DNA of 64,000 nt from Bosea sp. Tri-49 (GTDB lineage: Bacteria; Pseudomonadota; Alphaproteobacteria; Rhizobiales; Beijerinckiaceae). Under the pieces are notes generated by a model. The model had not been told where the DNA came from and did no database searches. It saw nothing but the letters and a program-made list of their open reading frames with translations. Below are positions 52,970 to 62,033 of the stretch, one piece after another. The first letter of the stretch is position 1. The number at the start of each line of letters is the position of its first letter. A program made the translations under genes and the position numbers. Where the stretch lies: positions 806,001-870,000 of the forward strand of contig NZ_CP017946.1 of assembly GCF_003952665.1 (NCBI RefSeq), in the 5' to 3' direction.

Positions 52970-54278
52970 CGCGGCGCCTATCACGCAGAGACAGGCCCTT
53001 CTCGATCGCGGCATCGCCGAATTTGGCGCGAACCGCGTCGAGGGCGTTCTCCATCGCCTTCAGCTTCGGTGTCTGCAGGTCGGCGAGGTCGCCGCGGTCG
53101 GCCTCGGCGGGATCGGAGAAATCGCTCATGCCGATGCCGATCAGCCGGTAGCGCGGCCCAGTGCATTCGCGCTTGAGCAGGTCACGCCCGGCAGAAAAGA
53201 GCCGCGCGGCGAGCTGGCTCGGCTCGGGCAGGCGGACGGCGCGGGTGATGAGGTGGAAATCATGGGTCTTGAGCTTGAGGGTGACGGTGCGCCCGGCGAG
53301 CTCCTGCGCCTTCAGCCGCCGCGAGGTTTTCTCACAGAGCCGCCAGAGGATCGGCTCCAGCTCCTCGAAGCGGGCAAGGTCGACGTCGAGCGTCGTCTCG
53401 GATGAGACGGTCTTGGCCTCGTGCTCGACCGTGACCTTGCGGGGATCGATACCGAGCGCGAGGTTTTTCAGGCGCGGCCCATCCTTGCCGACCAGGCGAT
53501 AAAGCGTGGCGATCTCGGCCTTGGCGAGGTCGCCGATGGTGCGGAAGCCCGATTGCGCCAGTTTCGCCGCGCCGGCCTGGCCGATGCCCGGGATCATCCC
53601 GACCGGCTTTTGGGCGAGGAAGGCGACCGCCTCGGCCTGGCCGATGATCGAGAAGCCGCGCGGCTTGTCGAGGTCGGAGGCGACCTTGGCCAGGAACTTG
53701 GCGTAGGACAGCCCGACCGAGATGGTGATGCCGATCTCGTCTTCGATCCGGCGCTGGAAGCGGGCGAGGGTCAAGGCCGGGCTGGCGTGGTGGAGCCGCT
53801 CGGTGCCGCCGAGGTCGAGGAAGGCCTCGTCGATCGAGATCGGCTCGACCAGCGGCGTCAATTCCTGCATCAGCTTGCGGACCTGGCGGCCGACGTCGAC
53901 GTACTTTGCCATGTTCGGCTTGACCACGATCGCTTCGGGGCAGGCCTTTAGCGCCTTGAACATCGGCATGGCCGAGCGCACGCCGGACATGCGGGCGATG
54001 TAGCAGCAGGTCGAGACCACGCCACGCTTGCCACCGCCGACGATCACCGGCTTGTCGAGCAGGCTCGGATCGTCGCGCTTCTCGATCGCGGCATAGAAGG
54101 CGTCGCAGTCGATGTGGGCGAGATGGAGACTGTCGCGCTCGGCATGGCGCAGCAGGCGCGGCGAGCCGCAAGCCGGGCAGCGGCGCAGACCGGGCGGTGA
54201 ACGCGCCTCGTCATGGTCCTGCAGGCAGTCGCGGCAGAGCACCCGGCCGGAGCTGGCGATGCCTGCCGGCAGGGTCAT
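52926..54278 (-). CDS. dinB: DNA polymerase IV (Y family), with N-terminal zinc-ribbon-like region
   Basis: Error-prone translesion polymerase, 450 residues. Catalytic residues: [12 protein letters not shown] (first Asp) and [11 protein letters not shown] (S-x-D-E). Thumb (helix-hairpin-helix I-P-G-I-G) and little-finger domains follow. The first 45 residues have C-R-D-C ... C-P-A-C, a zinc-ribbon-like extension found in some rhizobial DinB proteins. No beta-clamp motif can be stated with confidence. The start overlaps the upstream DUF3572 gene by 4 nt. Confidence 0.93.
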   Translation of the reverse strand: MTLPAGIASSGRVLCRDCLQDHDEARSPPGLRRCPACGSPRLLRHAERDSLHLAHIDCDAFYAAIEKRDDPSLLDKPVIVGGGKRGVVSTCCYIARMSGVRSAMPMFKALKACPEAIVVKPNMAKYVDVGRQVRKLMQELTPLVEPISIDEAFLDLGGTERLHHASPALTLARFQRRIEDEIGITISVGLSYAKFLAKVASDLDKPRGFSIIGQAEAVAFLAQKPVGMIPGIGQAGAAKLAQSGFRTIGDLAKAEIATLYRLVGKDGPRLKNLALGIDPRKVTVEHEAKTVSSETTLDVDLARFEELEPILWRLCEKTSRRLKAQELAGRTVTLKLKTHDFHLITRAVRLPEPSQLAARLFSAGRDLLKRECTGPRYRLIGIGMSDFSDPAEADRGDLADLQTPKLKAMENALDAVRAKFGDAAIEKGLSLRDRRRATSSTRSPEADPDA

Positions 54279-54565
54279 GGCTCGAAGGCTTCGGGCGGGC
54301 CGGCGAGGATTTCGCGCGCCTGCGCGACGATCTCCGGATTCAGGCTTAAGTTTCCGGCAAACTCAAGCAACAGCGAATCGCTGGCGCAGAGATGGTCGAG
54401 TACGCCCAGAAGGAAGCCCGGCTCCTGTGCCGCGCCACGTAAGGTGGCAGGGCCGAGGCCGGTGACAGCCAGAAATGGCTCCAGGCGCTCAGGCTCGGAA
54501 GCCAGGAAGGCGAGCGCCTTGAGTGCCAGCGTCTCGGCTTCGTCGCTGGTGATTGGATGAGGCAT
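54275..54565 (-). CDS. DUF3572 family protein
   Basis: A 96-residue conserved rhizobial protein of unknown function, with [16 protein letters not shown] and F-L-L-G-V-L-D-H-L segments. It overlaps dinB by 4 nt (ATGA), suggesting a joint transcript. Confidence 0.88.
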   Translation of the reverse strand: MPHPITSDEAETLALKALAFLASEPERLEPFLAVTGLGPATLRGAAQEPGFLLGVLDHLCASDSLLLEFAGNLSLNPEIVAQAREILAGPPEAFEP

Positions 54566-54703
54566 AGCTATCTAAGACCGGCGAGTCTGGTTTCAGGTTT
54601 GCGTTTCGTCAACTGCTCGCGTGTTAAGGCTAGCACTGAACGCGGCCGCCGGCCCGGGAAATCCGTCTGATTGGATGCCTGGCCGGGCGGCCTTGGGGGA
54701 CAG

Positions 54704-55075
54704 ATGACAAAGACGGTTCTGATCGTCGAGGACAACGAGCTCAACATGAAGCTCTTCAACGACCTGTTGGAGGCTCATGGCTATGCGACGCTCAAGACCG
54801 CCGACGGCATCGAGGCGATCGAGCTGGCGCGCACGCACCGGCCCGACCTGATCCTGATGGACATCCAGCTGCCGGAGGTTTCGGGGCTGGAGGTGACGAA
54901 ATGGATCAAGGAGGACGATGCGCTGAAGTCGATCCCGGTCATCGCGGTCACTGCTTTCGCGATGAAGGGCGATGAGGAGCGTATTCGGGAGGGCGGCTGC
55001 GAGGCCTATATCTCGAAACCGATCTCGGTCGGCAAGTTCCTGGAGACAGTTCGCGCCTATGTCGGCACAGCCTGA
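54704..55075 (+). CDS. divK: Cell-cycle response regulator DivK
   Basis: A single-domain REC protein, 123 residues. Phospho-acceptor Asp53 in L-I-L-M-D-I-Q-L-P, acidic pocket E-D-N, Lys in S-K-P. Works with PleC/DivJ/DivL to control CtrA and polarity. ATG 54704 gives the canonical [11 protein letters not shown] start. Followed 17 nt later by pleD, the conserved order. Confidence 0.95.
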   Translation: MTKTVLIVEDNELNMKLFNDLLEAHGYATLKTADGIEAIELARTHRPDLILMDIQLPEVSGLEVTKWIKEDDALKSIPVIAVTAFAMKGDEERIREGGCEAYISKPISVGKFLETVRAYVGTA

Positions 55076-55091
55076 AGGGAAGCGCTGAGCC

Positions 55092-56468
55092 ATGTCAGCC
55101 CGGATCCTGGTCGTCGACGACATCGCTGCGAATGTGAAGCTGCTCGAAGCCAAGCTCAGCGCCGAGTATTTCGATGTCGCCACCGCGACGAACGGGATCG
55201 AGGCGCTGGCGATCTGCGAGCGCGGCGAGGCCGATCTCGTCCTGCTCGACGTCATGATGCCGGGCATGAACGGCTTCGAGGTCTGCCGCCGCCTCAAGAA
55301 CAGCGCGACCACGGCCCACATCCCCGTGGTCATGGTCACGGCGCTCGACCAGCCGAGCGACCGGCTGAAGGGGCTCGATGCCGGCGCCGACGACTTCCTG
55401 ACCAAGCCGATCGACGACACGGCGCTGTTTGCCCGGGTGCGCAGCCTGGTGCGGCTCAAATCGGTCACGGACGAATTGCGCCAGCGCGCGCTTGCCTCGC
55501 GCCAGCTCGGCATCGCCGATCCGCTCGCGGCCGCCGCTGCCGAAACCGGGCTCAATGGCCGCGTCCTCCTGATCGAGGACAGGCCTTTGATCGCCCAGCG
55601 CCTGGTCCAGGCGCTCTCGGCCTTCCATTCGATCGAGACCGAGCCCGATGCGCAGGCGGCGCTTACCCGCGCTGCCGAAGGCGATTTCGAGATCGTGCTG
55701 GTGAGCCTCGACCTGCAGAACTATGACGGCCTGCGCCTGTGCAGCCAGCTGCGCTCGCTCGAGCGGACCCGCAATCTTTCCGTGCTGCTGCTCGGCGAGG
55801 CTGAAGACCGGGCCCGTGTTCTGCGTGGCCTCGAGATCGGCGCGCATGACTTCCTGGTCCGGCCGATCGATCGGAACGAATTGCTGGCGCGCGCCCGGAC
55901 ATTGGTTCGCCGCAAGCGCTTCGCCGAGCGGTTGCGCGACAGCGTGCAGTCCTCGATGGAAATGGCGGTGATGGACCAGCTCACCGGCCTGCATAATCGT
56001 CGCTATCTCGACAGCAGGCTGTCGGTGCTGTTCGACGAATCGGCGCTCCGGGCCCGGGCGCTCTCACTGCTGGTGCTCGACGTGGATCGCTTCAAGGTGG
56101 TCAATGATAGCTGGGGCCACGACGCCGGCGACGAGGTGCTGCGCGAGTTCGCCGACCGGATCCGCGCCTGCACGCGCGGTATCGACCTGGTGGCGCGCAT
56201 GGGCGGCGAAGAGGTCGTCGTGGTCCTGCCGGATACCGCGCTCGACGCGGCGCGTGCGGTGGCGGAGCGGATTCGGCAGCGGGTCGAGGGCGAACCCTTC
56301 CAGATCCAGCGCGGCCAACGCTCGATCACGGTGACGGTGTCGATCGGTGTCGCCAGCCGGCGCGCAGGCGATGCCGGGCCGGTCGAGATGATGAAGCGGG
56401 CCGACGAGGCGGTGTACCGGGCCAAGGCGGCCGGCCGCAATCGCGTCATCGTCGCGAGCGCTGCCTGA
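55092..56468 (+). CDS. pleD: Diguanylate cyclase response regulator PleD
   Basis: A 458-residue REC-REC-GGDEF protein. REC1 has phospho-acceptor Asp53 (L-L-D-V-M-M-P-G-M-N-G). REC2 (about 155-280) lacks the acceptor aspartate, as in Caulobacter. The GGDEF site is intact as M-G-G-E-E-V-V-V-V, and the inhibitory I-site R-x-x-D is R-G-I-D just before it. Makes c-di-GMP for the motile-to-sessile transition. Confidence 0.95.
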   Translation: MSARILVVDDIAANVKLLEAKLSAEYFDVATATNGIEALAICERGEADLVLLDVMMPGMNGFEVCRRLKNSATTAHIPVVMVTALDQPSDRLKGLDAGADDFLTKPIDDTALFARVRSLVRLKSVTDELRQRALASRQLGIADPLAAAAAETGLNGRVLLIEDRPLIAQRLVQALSAFHSIETEPDAQAALTRAAEGDFEIVLVSLDLQNYDGLRLCSQLRSLERTRNLSVLLLGEAEDRARVLRGLEIGAHDFLVRPIDRNELLARARTLVRRKRFAERLRDSVQSSMEMAVMDQLTGLHNRRYLDSRLSVLFDESALRARALSLLVLDVDRFKVVNDSWGHDAGDEVLREFADRIRACTRGIDLVARMGGEEVVVVLPDTALDAARAVAERIRQRVEGEPFQIQRGQRSITVTVSIGVASRRAGDAGPVEMMKRADEAVYRAKAAGRNRVIVASAA

Positions 56469-56587
56469 AGGGCAGGGGCGCCCGGCCGGTAAGGTTTCCA
56501 AGTAGGGTTAAGTTTCGATGAATATTGGTGAATCAATCAGATTCGATTGATTCGGAGGGGCTTCCTCGTAGGGTGATTTCCAAGAGA

Positions 56588-56740
56588 ACGGCTGCACGCG
56601 CAGCCGTCCGGAATGCCCTTCGGAAGCCCAGGTTCCGCCGCATCTCCTGGGTTACCGCTGGGCTCGGCCGGTCGATGGCGGGATCCTGGCCTCCTCAGCC
56701 CCGTCGTCGACCGGCCACCTCGTTATCCGGTGGTTTTCGC
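56588..56740 (+). ncRNA. Candidate structured RNA downstream of pleD
   Basis: The 289-nt gap between pleD and the next gene contains several inverted repeats: ACGGCTGC/GCAGCCGT (56588-56607), CCCAGG/CCTGGG (56627-56651), GGCCGGTCGA/TCGACCGGCC (56666-56716), and CCACC/GGTGG followed by TTTTCG ending about 56738, which looks like a terminator. Further upstream is AATCAATC/GATTGATT (56531-56552). This could be a small RNA or an extended terminator of the divK-pleD message. No protein-like frame is convincing. Confidence 0.4.
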
Positions 56741-56757
56741 CCATAGCGACGCTCGCG

Positions 56758-57027
56758 TCAGTGCAGGTGGCGCTCGATTAATTCCGGCACCCAATAGCCA
56801 AGCAGGCCGAAGCCGGCGAGCAGCAGCAGAAGCAGCAGGGCAGCGCGCAGGCGATGCGTCCAGCGACGCGACTCGTCGACCTCGACGATCAGGCGCAGGA
56901 AGCCGCGCAGCAACCCGCCCGGGCGCGAATGCGGTTCTCCTGGATCGGGGCGGCTGTTCAAGACGATGCTCCTGCCGACGCGGCGAGCGGTGCCGCGGCC
57001 GGATGACAGGGTAAGAGATCGAAGCAT
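56758..57027 (-). CDS. Small single-span membrane protein
   Basis: An 89-residue protein with a basic N-terminal half and one C-terminal helix (A-A-L-L-L-L-L-L-L-A-G-F-G-L-L-G-Y-W, about 62-80). The charged part P-H-S-R-P-G-G-L-L-R-G-F-L-R-L-I-V-E-V-D-E resembles no domain I know. The gap 57028-57241 shows no clear gene. Confidence 0.55.
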   Translation of the reverse strand: MLRSLTLSSGRGTARRVGRSIVLNSRPDPGEPHSRPGGLLRGFLRLIVEVDESRRWTHRLRAALLLLLLLAGFGLLGYWVPELIERHLH

Positions 57028-57241
57028 CCGACGCCAGCGACGTCACGGCGGAACAGTGAACCCCTGATCGCGTTGAAGTCATCAGCCGTCGATCTCGGCA
57101 AATACTGGCCGAAGATTAGGCAGTAGCGTGACGTAAGGTCTCATTAACCGTCGTCATCTCATGCTAGTCTGGTGACGATTCGCATGCCCTGCTATTTGGC
57201 TGCGAAGATGCTGGCCTGACATCCTCGCCAAGGAGCGACCC

Positions 57242-57568
57242 ATGCGTATCATCGCATCGGCGCTCTGCCTCGCGCTGTTGCCGTGGGGCGGAGGGCCTGT
57301 TCACGCGCATAGCTGGTACCCGTATGATTGTTGCAGCGACCGGGATTGCTGGCCGATGGGCCTCGATGCCGATGCGAAAGAGCCTGATCCGCGCATCGTT
57401 CCGGGTGGGTATCTCACTCATGATGGACATTTCGTGCCGGAGCAGGCGACGCGCGTCTCGAAGGACGGGCGCTTCCACATCTGCCGCAGCGGCGGAATGC
57501 TGACGGGGACGGTTATCGCGCCGTCCCAGAGGCCGTTCTGCCTGTTCGTGCCGAAGCCGGCGTTCTGA
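57242..57568 (+). CDS. Periplasmic cysteine-rich protein, rhizobial conserved hypothetical
   Basis: A 108-residue protein with signal peptide (L-C-L-A-L-L-P-W-G-G-G-P-V-H-A). The mature part has H-S-W-Y-P-Y-D-C-C-S-D-R-D-C, H-I-C-R and F-C-L-F, five cysteines that could form disulfides or bind metal. The W-Y-P-x-x-C-C-S-D-x-D-C signature is recurrent in rhizobial hypothetical proteins. Function unknown. Confidence 0.8.
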   Translation: MRIIASALCLALLPWGGGPVHAHSWYPYDCCSDRDCWPMGLDADAKEPDPRIVPGGYLTHDGHFVPEQATRVSKDGRFHICRSGGMLTGTVIAPSQRPFCLFVPKPAF

Positions 57569-57595
57569 AAGGGCGAGCCCGCTGGCAGCAGATAC

Positions 57596-57621
57596 GAAAA
57601 AGCCGCCGGAAACCGGCGGCT
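57596..57621 (-). terminator. Rho-independent terminator of rpmG
   Basis: Stem AGCCGCCGG / CCGGCGGCT with 3-nt loop, and on the minus strand a T-run from 57601 down to 57597. It ends the rpmG message. Confidence 0.85.
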
Positions 57622-57655
57622 CTTCGAACCAGAACAAGTGGTTAGGGCGAAGCCC

Positions 57656-57823
57656 TTACTTGATCTTGGTTTCCTTGAACTCGACGTGCTTGCGCGCGAC
57701 CGGGTCGTACTTCTTCTTCGACATCTTCTCGGTCATGGTACGCGAGTTCTTCTTGGTCACGTAGAAGAACCCGGTGTCCGCGGTCGAGATGAGCTTGATT
57801 TTGATGGTCACGGCCTTGGCCAT
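57656..57823 (-). CDS. rpmG: 50S ribosomal protein L33
   Basis: A 55-residue ribosomal protein: [19 protein letters not shown] and [11 protein letters not shown] are diagnostic. The C-x2-C zinc pairs are absent, so it is the zinc-independent (C-) form. GAGGG upstream of ATG 57823. Confidence 0.98.
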   Translation of the reverse strand: MAKAVTIKIKLISTADTGFFYVTKKNSRTMTEKMSKKKYDPVARKHVEFKETKIK

Positions 57824-57979
57824 GGCGGAGCCCTCGAATAGATGGGGCCGCCGTCGGCCCGCGCAGAAAACAAAATGGCCGGGCGAGCCCGGCAATCCGA
57901 TGGGCGGGGAATGCCGTATCGGCGTCGGCAAGTCAAGGAATATCGGGCGGGTACACGGATTTTCCGCCGCCCGACGGCG

Positions 57980-58714
57980 TCAGAGCAGCTCGCGCACGAA
58001 GCTGCCGCGCCTCTCCCAGTAGAACGGAACCGGCAGATACTGAGCGAATCCGGCCTTCAGGCGTTCCTCGACCTCGGCGATGATCACCTTGGTGATGGTC
58101 GGCAGGTCGAGTTCGCGCGCTTCGTCGAAGGTGACGGAGACTAGGTCGACGAGTTCCGAATCGGGACCGATCACGCCGTCGACCTTGCCGGCGACGGCAC
58201 GGGCATCGACGGCGAAGAAGCGGGTGTCGAAGCGCTTGGGCCGGCGCGGCGGCGTGATGGCGCGGGCGACGAAGGTGACGGCGCCGAGATCGGGGAAGAC
58301 GCCCTTGGCCGCGAACTCGGCCCAGACGCCCGCAGGCGGGTTCTCGGGCGCGCCATATTCGGCGCTGCCGAAGATCAGGCCGGTCTCCTCGAAGGTCTCG
58401 CGAATCGCCGCCAGCGCCAGTGCGCGGCCGCGCTGCAGGCTCGGGCGCACGCAGCGGGCAAGCAGGCGCTGCTCGCAAGGACCGGCGAGGGCGCCGGTCG
58501 CAGCCATGCGGCGGTCGCCGGCTTCGATGCGTCCGCCCGGGAAGACGTATTTGCCCGGCATGAACTTGTGGCCGGCATGGCGCTTGCCCATCAACACCCT
58601 GGGCTTCTTCCCGGAATGATCGAGGATCAGCATGGTCGCGGCGTCGCGCGGGCGCAGGTTGACGTTGGTGCGTGCCCGCTCAGCCTGGGTCAGGGTGATG
58701 GTGTGGTCACTCAT
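57980..58714 (-). CDS. NUDIX hydrolase
   Basis: A 244-residue hydrolase. The Nudix box is split by an insertion: F-P-G-G-R-I-E-A-G-D ... A-A-I-R-E-T-F-E-E-T-G-L-I-F-G, with R-E-x2-E-E-x-G catalytic core intact. The pattern of a 30-residue insertion is that of the alphaproteobacterial Nudix group next to DUF983. Overlaps the DUF983 gene by 4 nt. Confidence 0.88.
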   Translation of the reverse strand: MSDHTITLTQAERARTNVNLRPRDAATMLILDHSGKKPRVLMGKRHAGHKFMPGKYVFPGGRIEAGDRRMAATGALAGPCEQRLLARCVRPSLQRGRALALAAIRETFEETGLIFGSAEYGAPENPPAGVWAEFAAKGVFPDLGAVTFVARAITPPRRPKRFDTRFFAVDARAVAGKVDGVIGPDSELVDLVSVTFDEARELDLPTITKVIIAEVEERLKAGFAQYLPVPFYWERRGSFVRELL

Positions 58715-59154
58715 CGCCCGCCGATTGCCTTCATGGCGGGCTGGCGCTCAGGTCTCGGCATGGCGCCGCCGAAGCCGTGCATGCGCAGCGCCCATTGCAG
58801 GCCGATGACCGCGCCCTTGGCCGGCTGCATCAGCGCCAGGCTGAGGAAGACGGTCAGCGGCAGCCAGACCCAGAGGTGCAGCGCGATCGACCAGTCGCTG
58901 TACTTCTCAGCCAGCAGGATGCCGCCGACGATGACATGGCCGACGATGGTGATGACGATATAGGGCGGCAGATCGTCGGCACGCTGATGGTGCAGAGTCT
59001 CGCCGCAGGCCTCGCAGGAATCGACCGGCTTCAGGAAGGCGCGAAACAGCTTGCCTTCGCCGCAATGCGGGCAGCGACCGAAGAGGCCGCGACGCATAGC
59101 CTGACGCCAGTCGCGAGCCTGGACCGGCTTGGGTTGGTGACAATGTATGGACAT
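58711..59154 (-). CDS. DUF983 family membrane protein
   Basis: A 147-residue protein with N-terminal zinc ribbon (C-P-H-C-G-E-G ... C-E-A-C-G) and two to three membrane helices (about 65-110). Conserved next to rnr and a Nudix gene in Rhizobiales. Its N-terminus M-S-I-H-C-H-Q-P resembles the leader peptide M-S-H-C-H-Q-P upstream of rnr. Confidence 0.9.
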   Translation of the reverse strand: MSIHCHQPKPVQARDWRQAMRRGLFGRCPHCGEGKLFRAFLKPVDSCEACGETLHHQRADDLPPYIVITIVGHVIVGGILLAEKYSDWSIALHLWVWLPLTVFLSLALMQPAKGAVIGLQWALRMHGFGGAMPRPERQPAMKAIGGR

Positions 59155-59179
59155 GGGATGTCTTCGTTAATGCGGGGCG

Positions 59180-61531
59180 TCAGCGCTTGCGGCCCGATCG
59201 TTTGGGCGGGGGGCGGCCCTGCTTTCGCCCCATAGGTAAAGCAGGCCGTGACCTTTTGCCAGAGCGGTCGGATGTCGCGGGCCTGCCCTCTGTGAGCAAC
59301 TCGAATCGCAGAGCTCCTGCGACCGGCGCCGCCTCGACCAGTTTGACATGGACACGGTCGCCGAGGCGCCAGCTTTCGCCGGTGCGATCGCCGACCAGCG
59401 CATGGGCGCGCTCGTCATGGCGATAATAATCGGCGCCCAGTGTCGAGGCCGGGATGAAGCCGTCGGCGCCGGTGCCGTCGAGCTTGACGAAGAGGCCGGC
59501 GCGATTGAGGCCGGCGATGCGGCCGTCGAAGCTGGAGCCGATCTGGTCGGCAAGGAAATGCGCGATCAACCGGTCGGTGGTCTCGCGCTCGGCCGCCATG
59601 GCGCGCCGCTCGGCCGCCGAGATCCGGGTCGCGACCTCGCGCAACTCGGCAAGCGTCGTCGCTTTCGGCAGGCCGTCATCGCCGAGCTTCAACGCCGCGA
59701 CCAAAGCGCGATGCAAGATCAGGTCGGCATAGCGACGGATCGGCGAGGTGAAATGGGCATAGCGGCGCAGGTTCAGGCCGAAATGCCCGTAATTCTCGGC
59801 GACGTATTCGGCCTGTGCCTGAGTGCGCAGCACGACCTCGTTGAGCAGGAGCTCGTTCTCCGAGCCCTTGATCATGGCGAGGATGCGGTTGAACAGCGCC
59901 GGCCGCAGCGCCGCGTCCTTCGGCAGCTTGATGCCGATCGAGGCCAGGACCTCGCCGAGCGCCCGCATCTTCTCGAGCGAGGGCTCGTCATGGCAGCGAT
60001 AGATCAGATGGCTGCTCGCCTTCTCCAGCGTCTCGGCGGCGGCGACGTTGGCGAGGATCATGAACTCCTCGATCAGCCGGTGCGCGGCCAGCCGCTCGGG
60101 CACGATCACGCGGGTGACCTTGCCATTGGCGTCGAGGACGAGCTTGCGCTCGGGCAGATCGAGGTCGAGCGGCTGGCGGGCGTCGCGGGCGCGCGCTGCC
60201 GAGCCGTAGGCGGCCCAGAGCGGCATCAGGATGCTGTCGCGGATCGGGCTGGTGAGATCGTCCGGCTTGCCGTCGATAGCAGCCTGGGCCTGTTGGTAGG
60301 AGAGCTTCGCCGCCGAGCGCATCATGATGCGGTGGAAGGAATGGCTCTTCTTGGCTCCGTCGGCCTTGAGGATCAGGCGGACGGCGAGGGCGGGGCGGTC
60401 TTCGCCGCCGCGCAGCGAGCAGAGATCGTTCGAGATGCGCTCGGGCAGCATCGGCACGACACGGTCAGGGAAATAGACCGAGTTGCCGCGCTCCAGCGCC
60501 TCGCGGTCGAGTGCCGAGCCGGGGCGGACATAAGAGGCGACGTCGGCGATGGCGACGGTGACGATATGGCCGCCGGGGTTGTCGGGATCATCGTCGGGTG
60601 CGGCATGGACCGCGTCGTCATGATCCTTGGCGTCGGCCGGGTCGATGGTGATCAGCGGCAGGGTGCGCCAATCCTCGCGGCCGGCGAGTGTGGCGGGCTT
60701 TGCGGCTTCCGCCTCGGCGATTGTCGCCGGCTGGAACTCGTTCGGGATGCCGTGGGCGTGAATCGCGATCAGCGAGACCGCGCGCTCGGATTTCAGCGAG
60801 CCAAGCCGTTCGCGCACCCTGGCCTGGGGCGGGCCGAAGCGGCTCTCGCGGGCGAAGGAGACCGAGACGAGATCGCCGTCCTCGGCATTGCCGGTCTGGC
60901 CCTTTGGAATAATCGCCTCGCGCCCCTGCGCCTTCTTGTCGACGGGGATGAGCCGGCCAGAGCCATCGGGAAGGGCGCGGAAGATGCCGAGCACCTGCGC
61001 CTTGGCCTTGCCCATCACCTTGAGGGTGCGGCCGGACCATTGATAGCCCTCGACGCCGCGCAGCTTGGTCAGCTTGAGCAGGACATGATCGCCGACGCCC
61101 GGGGCAGCCGCGGCCGCGGTCTTCGGCTGGCGGCGGGTGTCGCGCTGGCGTTCGAGCAGGATTTTCGGCGCCTCGCCCTGGTCGGCCTCGTTCCATTCGA
61201 GCGGAACGGCGATGAGATCGCCCTCGCGGTCGCGCGTCTTGATCTCGCAGAGCAACACGGCGGGCAGGGCCGCATGCGGCTTGACCGGGCCTGATCCGCC
61301 GTTCTCCTCCAGCTCGAGATCGCGCAGCAGGCGCTTCAGCCAGATCTTGCCACCGCCATCGAGCTGGAAGGCCTTGGCGATGTCGCGTCGGCCGGGTTCG
61401 CGGCCGGCTGCGCGCTCCTCCTCGATGAAGGCGAGGATGGCGTCGCGGGAGAGGTCGGCGTCGGGACGGGACAAAGGCTCGGGCCTCGTCAGCAGCGGCT
61501 GGGCGCAAAGGACATGGATGGTTTCTGCCAT
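59180..61531 (-). CDS. rnr: Ribonuclease R
   Basis: 3'-5' exoribonuclease of the RNB family, 783 residues. N-terminal winged-helix/OB region (about 25-210), RNB catalytic domain with D-P-A-D-A-K-D-H-D-D-A (metal-binding aspartates, about 285), and a C-terminal S1 domain followed by a Lys/Arg-rich tail. Degrades structured RNA and takes part in rRNA quality control. ATG 61531 starts M-A-E-T-I-H-V-L; no closer family start is visible. Upstream lie a terminator-like hairpin and a leader ORF (see 61584-61773). Confidence 0.94.
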   Translation of the reverse strand: MAETIHVLCAQPLLTRPEPLSRPDADLSRDAILAFIEEERAAGREPGRRDIAKAFQLDGGGKIWLKRLLRDLELEENGGSGPVKPHAALPAVLLCEIKTRDREGDLIAVPLEWNEADQGEAPKILLERQRDTRRQPKTAAAAAPGVGDHVLLKLTKLRGVEGYQWSGRTLKVMGKAKAQVLGIFRALPDGSGRLIPVDKKAQGREAIIPKGQTGNAEDGDLVSVSFARESRFGPPQARVRERLGSLKSERAVSLIAIHAHGIPNEFQPATIAEAEAAKPATLAGREDWRTLPLITIDPADAKDHDDAVHAAPDDDPDNPGGHIVTVAIADVASYVRPGSALDREALERGNSVYFPDRVVPMLPERISNDLCSLRGGEDRPALAVRLILKADGAKKSHSFHRIMMRSAAKLSYQQAQAAIDGKPDDLTSPIRDSILMPLWAAYGSAARARDARQPLDLDLPERKLVLDANGKVTRVIVPERLAAHRLIEEFMILANVAAAETLEKASSHLIYRCHDEPSLEKMRALGEVLASIGIKLPKDAALRPALFNRILAMIKGSENELLLNEVVLRTQAQAEYVAENYGHFGLNLRRYAHFTSPIRRYADLILHRALVAALKLGDDGLPKATTLAELREVATRISAAERRAMAAERETTDRLIAHFLADQIGSSFDGRIAGLNRAGLFVKLDGTGADGFIPASTLGADYYRHDERAHALVGDRTGESWRLGDRVHVKLVEAAPVAGALRFELLTEGRPATSDRSGKRSRPALPMGRKQGRPPPKRSGRKR

Positions 61532-61583
61532 GCCATGGCCGGGGGCGCCAGAACGGCCTGTGCAGAACTGCCACCTGAAACGG

Positions 61584-61613
61584 AGAAGGGCCGCCCTTTC
61601 GGGCAGCCCTTCC
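61584..61613 (-). terminator. Attenuator-like hairpin just upstream of rnr
   Basis: Stem AAGGGCTGCCC / GGGCGGCCCTT with GAAA tetraloop (minus strand), then CTCCGTTTC. The T-run is weak. It sits about 53 nt before the rnr ATG and about 50 nt after the leader ORF stop, the place of a terminator in attenuation systems. Confidence 0.55.
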
Positions 61614-61659
61614 ATTGCCGAACCGCAGCCCCGGTAACAGGGCTAGGCGTCACGGAAAC

Positions 61660-61737
61660 TCACGCGCAACCGAACCCCTCATGGGACGAGTCCAGGCCAC
61701 GCGCCCCCCGCGACAGCGGTTGATGACAATGAGACAC
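61660..61737 (-). CDS. Leader peptide, 25 residues, upstream of rnr
   Basis: Minus-strand GTG 61737 to TGA 61660. Peptide begins M-S-H-C-H-Q-P-L-S-R-G and ends G-F-G-C-A. Its ribosome binding site, GAAAGGAGGTGATCC, is 15 nt of unbroken complement to the 16S 3' end, with GGAGG 7 nt before the GTG. The codon context and perfect SD argue for real translation. It shares H-C-H-Q-P with the N-terminus of the DUF983 protein. No homologous family is known to me. Confidence 0.55.
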   Translation of the reverse strand: MSHCHQPLSRGARGLDSSHEGFGCA

Positions 61738-61773
61738 TGGATCACCTCCTTTCAGTTGTTACCGACAAGGAGG
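61738..61773 (-). promoter_or_regulatory. Extended Shine-Dalgarno with upstream anti-SD arm
   Basis: SD arm AAGGAGG (61751-61745) can pair with CCTCCTT (61773-61767 on the minus strand), giving a 7-bp hairpin with a 15-nt loop that would sequester the ribosome binding site of the leader ORF. Translation initiation could therefore be gated by RNA structure or by free ribosome level. Confidence 0.5.
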
Positions 61774-62033
61774 AGGCTAAGGTGATTCCAAGCATTGCGT
61801 AAACGGCAAAGATTGAGCTGCTCACAGGCCGCGTCGCTGCAACAAAATCAGGCGGTAGGCCGGCAACGAGTGCGGTTGCCTAATTTGTAGGCTGCTGATC
61901 TGCTTATTGACTGGTCACTTGTTGCCGCGGCGCATGATCCTTGCGTGAGATCGGCCCCTCCCGGCAGGAAATCGCTCGCGAAACCGCCCTGAACACGCCT
62001 TGTTGCGGTGCCTCGATGGCTTTGGGCCCAGGT

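Noticed and set aside
56525..56746. Possible 73-residue ORF after pleD
   Set aside because: It follows the hairpins exactly, is rich in R/S/P, and has no family-like segment. RNA structure explains the region better.
59348..61294. Long open frame antisense to rnr
   Set aside because: Shadow of the RNB-domain gene, with no recognisable domain or ribosome binding site.
61739..61753. Plus strand matches the 3' end of 16S rRNA for 15 nt
   Set aside because: No other rRNA sequence precedes it. On the minus strand it is simply a very strong Shine-Dalgarno sequence.
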